Source of the DNA: CBDBJR01 sp965206445
Lineage (GTDB): Bacteria > Pseudomonadota > Gammaproteobacteria > Arenicellales > Poriferihabitantaceae
Length of the DNA stretch: 64,000 nucleotides
Direction of reading: 5' to 3'
Assembly: GCA_965206445.1 (NCBI GenBank)
Contig: CBDBJR010000002.1
Span: 2,294,001-2,358,000, forward strand
Shown: in pieces, positions 63,485-64,000 of the stretch
How the letters are laid out: every line of letters starts with the position of its first letter
Position numbering within the stretch: the first letter of the stretch is position 1
Notes under the pieces: generated by a model
What the model was told of the DNA's origin: nothing
What the model saw: only the letters and a program-made list of their open reading frames with translations
The model's database searches: none
Translations under genes and position numbers: made by a program

Positions 63485-64000
63485 TTAAAAGTCGAATATC
63501 GTCGGTTCTTCGACATGGCGCAAACGCGGCACAACGGTTTCAAACAACGATTCACGGCGGCTGTCACCGGCGCTCCGGCGATAGCGCACCACGTGCATTG
63601 CCGGGGCGTTGCCGTCAATCCCGACCAGTCGGCCCGCGTCATTCAGGCTGGCGATAAAATCGGCCCCGATGACCGGCAGCGAGCCGCTGATCAAAACCGC
63701 GTCGTATTGCCCCGCCGGCCCCCAGCCGGCGTGCGCATCGCCCACTTCCAGCGTCACATTGTCAATCCCCGCCATCGCCAGGTTGCGGCCCGCCTGCGCG
63801 CTCAACTCCGGCTGCAATTCGACGCTGGTGACGTGCGCAGACACCGACGCCATCAACGCGGTCAGGTAGCCGCTGCCGGTGCCAATCTCGAGCACCCGGT
63901 GGTCGGCGGTCAGCTCGAGTGCTTCCATCATACGGGCTGCCAGCTTCGGCTCCAGCATCACCTCACCGCCCGACAGCGGCAGCCGGACATCGGCAAACGC
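63485..64000 (-). CDS. pcm: protein-L-isoaspartate O-methyltransferase family protein, 5' end outside the window
   Basis: The frame is open to the window edge, reading ADVRLPLSGGEVMLEPKLAARMMEAL before the SAM-binding motif VLEIGTGSGYLTALMA and later DAVLISGSLPVI. The last ~170 residues are visible. Family members methylate isoaspartyl residues for protein repair. The pcm-tolC adjacency is common in gammaproteobacteria. GTG at 63959 and the ATG that follows are internal, not the start. Confidence 0.82.
   Translation of the reverse strand, partial: AFADVRLPLSGGEVMLEPKLAARMMEALELTADHRVLEIGTGSGYLTALMASVSAHVTSVELQPELSAQAGRNLAMAGIDNVTLEVGDAHAGWGPAGQYDAVLISGSLPVIGADFIASLNDAGRLVGIDGNAPAMHVVRYRRSAGDSRRESLFETVVPRLRHVEEPTIFDF

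Overview
The window is a 64 kb piece of a GC-rich bacterial chromosome. It is most likely a heterotrophic gammaproteobacterium, possibly marine or host-associated. The basis is the gene content: an mlaFEDCB-ibaG lipid-transport operon, Xni, FolE, TolC next to Pcm, a PoxB-like enzyme, CaiD/CaiA-like enzymes and two tripartite or ABC uptake systems for small organic compounds. The organism call is inference. No rRNA and no complete tRNA was found.

Left part (1-28.8 kb): the 3' part of a repetitive coiled-coil protein gene precedes mnmG. Next comes a short stretch with a promoter, a possible small RNA or attenuator and the stump of a NYN-domain gene. A divergent cluster follows (ADP-forming acyl-CoA ligase, acyl-CoA dehydrogenase, CaiD-like hydratase, L-carnitine dehydrogenase-like enzyme) that could take gamma-butyrobetaine or carnitine towards glycine betaine. 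Then come folE, xni, a 59-aa membrane protein, a TakP-type TRAP transporter whose large permease carries an extra ~320-residue C-terminal region, bluB, a glycosyltransferase-like gene, a polyamine-type ABC importer (potABCD-like), an MFS carrier, a Rieske oxygenase, and the operon mlaFEDCB-ibaG-grxD.

Middle part (28.8-43.5 kb): a zinc-ribbon/PD-(D/E)XK nuclease of apparent foreign composition sits beside an XRE-cupin regulator. The regulator is divergent from an assimilatory sulfite-reduction cluster (Met8/CysG-like protein with a degenerate second domain, DUF2849, CysI, DUF934). Three perfect-period 217-bp tandem repeats follow, then an Ldh-family dehydrogenase, a poxB-maeA operon and a TPR protein built from about eleven 47-residue repeats.

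Right part (43.5-64 kb) is a mosaic of accessory DNA. It holds a gene remnant, a tRNA-Ser-like 3' fragment, a 1627-aa single-chain (type ISP-like) restriction-modification enzyme and an IS5-type transposase stump. A copper amine oxidase/acyl-CoA ligase cassette lies between two 83-bp direct copies of the 3' end of an alpha-carbonic anhydrase gene. After these come HMG-CoA lyase, an MrfA/Hrq1-like helicase, a DgcN-DgcA-like pair for D-glutamate, a Fic protein, a TolC-type outer-membrane protein and a Pcm-like methyltransferase that runs off the window.

Start codons were chosen from ribosome binding sites, overlaps and family N-termini where possible. Coordinates of the 3' ends are firm; some starts are marked uncertain.
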